A stretch of DNA of 64,000 bases, from the NCBI GenBank assembly GCA_018287875.1, contig JAGVVL010000001.1:5332001-5396000 (forward strand). Reading direction: 5' to 3'. Of this stretch, positions 62,820 through 64,000 are shown piece by piece. The translations under genes were made by a program, and so were the position numbers. Positions within the stretch are counted from its first letter, which is position 1, and each line of letters opens with the position of its first letter. Origin of the DNA: Nigrospora sphaerica (lineage: Eukaryota > Ascomycota > Sordariomycetes > Amphisphaeriales > Apiosporaceae). Below the pieces are notes generated by a model, which saw only the letters and a list, made by a program, of their open reading frames with translations, was not told the DNA's origin and did not search any database.

Positions 62820-63166
62820 CTACCGGTACTGTGGTTGGTTCACAAGCAGGATCAGTAGCGGCGCACCCGGCAGAAGAGAAAAAAGGGGAGCATGTTGTAC
62901 CTTCTTCCAGCCCATAGCATCGGCCTTCTCGCGAAAAGCCTGACGCGACATGTTGAGGCCGTACTTGCGAATGACGCCCGTCTTCTTCCTGTCGCCGGTA
63001 ACTCGGCTACAGCCACGCGCGCTCCGTCAGCAAGACGTTCTGCTTCGCTGCCGGCCGGGAGCGTGGCTGTTCTTTTCTGCATTTCTTTCCGCTCGGACAC
63101 TTACCAGCCGCGGGAGCCTTTGCCGTATACACGGGGGTGCGAGAACCAGACGTTGTCGTTTGCCAT
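62820..63166 (-). CDS. RPS29: 40S ribosomal protein S29 (uS14), with altered zinc-ribbon cysteines
   Basis: Three exons: 63166-63105, 63006-62901 and 62828-62820; introns 98 and 72 bases; 58 residues. The N-terminus DNVWFSHPRVYGKGSR and IRKYGLNMSRQAFREKA are unmistakable S29. The last exon is only 9 nt and encodes Tyr-Arg-stop, giving the usual C-terminal arrangement (GWKKYR). The short length explains why it is easy to miss. Oddity: the standard CxxC...CxxC zinc ribbon reads CRVT...SRQA here, so only Cys21 of four cysteines remains, and two extra residues lie in the loop (GDRKKTG). It could be a cysteine-free uS14 form or a divergent paralogue. In the small-subunit head near mRNA. Convergent with the esterase gene. 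Confidence 0.88.
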
Positions 63167-63654
63167 GATGTCTGCAGTGTCTGAGGTCGAGGCGACGGCG
63201 GGTGGTGTGGTTGGCAAACGGCGGCGATGTGGCGATGATTTAGCACAATGTCTCTCAGGTGCAGAGAATGAATTCTGACCTGCTCGTATCTTTTTTTTTC
63301 CTCACACGAAAGCAGATAGGGTTGAAAGTATGAGAACCTTGAGGGAGCATGAAATGGGCATGAGTTGCTGGCCATCAAGGTCCACGAACGTGGCTTCCAC
63401 CGAGTGCGAAGCGCCGACCCAACTATTCAGGGAACCTCCCCCCCCCCTCGAATCCAACATGTCGCTGGTTGGACGTTCAGAACATCGCGAGACAAATGTG
63501 AGCAAGTTAGTTGGGTTACAAGCGGATGGTCAATCGCCATCGCCACGGCCTGCCTCTTCTGTACCAAGCGAGTCCTTGGGTAACCGAGCACTGCTCTGCT
63601 TTGGATGGCCGGCAGGACAAGGTAAACCGATCTTGAGGGGGTCTTAGGCTTGCT
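63167..63654. other. Intergenic: RPS29 upstream region
   Basis: About 490 bp between RPS29 and the partial gene at the edge, both leftward. Contains a T run at 63291-63299. No gene seen. Confidence 0.5.
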
Positions 63655-63798
63655 TCACGAGGCTTCTGGAAGAGGTACATTGCGGTAAGGGAACCGAAAT
63701 GCCTTGAGCCAGCCGGGCGTGCGCAAGAGGTAGCGAATGCTGCCCTTGGGCTCGGTCATCCCGTCATATGGATCCTCGAGAATATACACAAGAGGTAG
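63655..63798 (-). CDS. 3' terminal exon of an unrecognised gene
   Basis: Read leftward, 48 codons (47 residues) ending in TGA at 63657-63655 have coding-like composition and end YRNVPLPEAS; motifs DPYDGMTEPKGS and TPGWLKAFRFPYR look conserved rather than random. An in-frame TAG just upstream is removed if an acceptor (CTAG|C) at 63800-63799 is used; an alternative acceptor is the GAG at about 63775. The upstream exon is probably at or beyond the right edge: the stretch SPQWFRTLGK is legible near 63.94 kb on the same strand, but its phase does not join simply. I do not recognise the family. Confidence 0.5.
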   Translation of the reverse strand, partial: LPLVYILEDPYDGMTEPKGSIRYLLRTPGWLKAFRFPYRNVPLPEAS

Positions 63799-64000
63799 CT
63801 AGCTACCCTGGTCGGCATGACGAGGGTTTTTGTTCCCTATCGGCTTACACAGCCGGGACAGCTAGCTTATCGCCCGCTACTCGAGGGACCCGTTGGCAGT
63901 ACTTTAAGCGGTAGAGCAAGTCGATTGCATCACCGCGGTTTGCCGAGCGTGCGGAACCACTGCGGGGAAACGCCCGTTCCTGCGCGGATAGATTCTAGTC
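63799..64000. other. Edge region, possible intron and upstream exon of the unknown gene
   Basis: On the minus strand one frame near 63.93-64.0 kb reads like coding sequence but the exon-intron boundary could not be fixed. Confidence 0.3.

Noticed and set aside
63840..63950. tRNA-like stretch with TAGAGCAAG and CACCGCGG
   Set aside because: No consistent acceptor or anticodon stems could be formed.

Overview
This window is nuclear DNA of a filamentous ascomycete, most likely a Sordariomycete. The evidence is GC-rich genes with short GTAAGT...CTAAC...CAG introns, a FacB/Cat8 regulator, a fungal complex I accessory subunit and a long-form tRNase Z. I see no bacterial-style operon, CRISPR array, intact transposon or biosynthetic cluster. 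It looks like a conserved housekeeping segment with 21 complete protein genes, one partial gene at each edge, and one spliceosomal RNA gene. Exon structures below were worked out by joining reading frames at GT/AG sites and checking phase; none has transcript support here.

Layout. 0-5.4 kb: a partial unknown gene, then three neighbouring genes for mitochondrial inner-membrane proteins (complex I accessory subunit, prohibitin 1, Qcr8). 5.8-12.3 kb: nucleoporin Nup85 (-) and the glutathione-dependent formaldehyde dehydrogenase (+), divergent. 12.3-18.7 kb: 6.4 kb with no gene I can support, rich in short repeats. 18.7-31.9 kb: a small AN1 zinc-finger protein, endonuclease III (NTH1), a membrane-anchored serine esterase, RNA exonuclease REX3, a Ygr210-type GTPase and a SET-domain methyltransferase. 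32-35 kb: long gene-poor stretch before the FacB/Cat8 acetate regulator (35-37.9 kb). 39-48.6 kb: a SANT-like nuclear protein, a PGC1-type phosphodiesterase, GPI11/PIG-F, the purine enzyme ATIC and translin. 49.2-49.3 kb: U2 snRNA on the minus strand. 50.3-56.8 kb: a quinone oxidoreductase, 5-hydroxyisourate hydrolase and a secreted lactonase-fold protein. 57-64 kb: tRNase Z, a type-B carboxylesterase, ribosomal protein uS14 (S29) and the 3' end of an unknown gene.

The genes do not form one pathway. Loose themes are mitochondrial energy metabolism (1.7-5.4 kb), RNA processing (REX3, translin, U2, tRNase Z) and purine metabolism (ATIC, hydroxyisourate hydrolase). The most unusual points are an S29 protein that has lost three of four zinc-ribbon cysteines, an AN1 finger with a stretched first cysteine loop, very small exons (9, 21, 26 and 30 nt), three regularly spaced ATTGG boxes upstream of U2 beside an opposing TATAAA, and a dispersed TAGGTA/CCTA motif confined to non-coding DNA.
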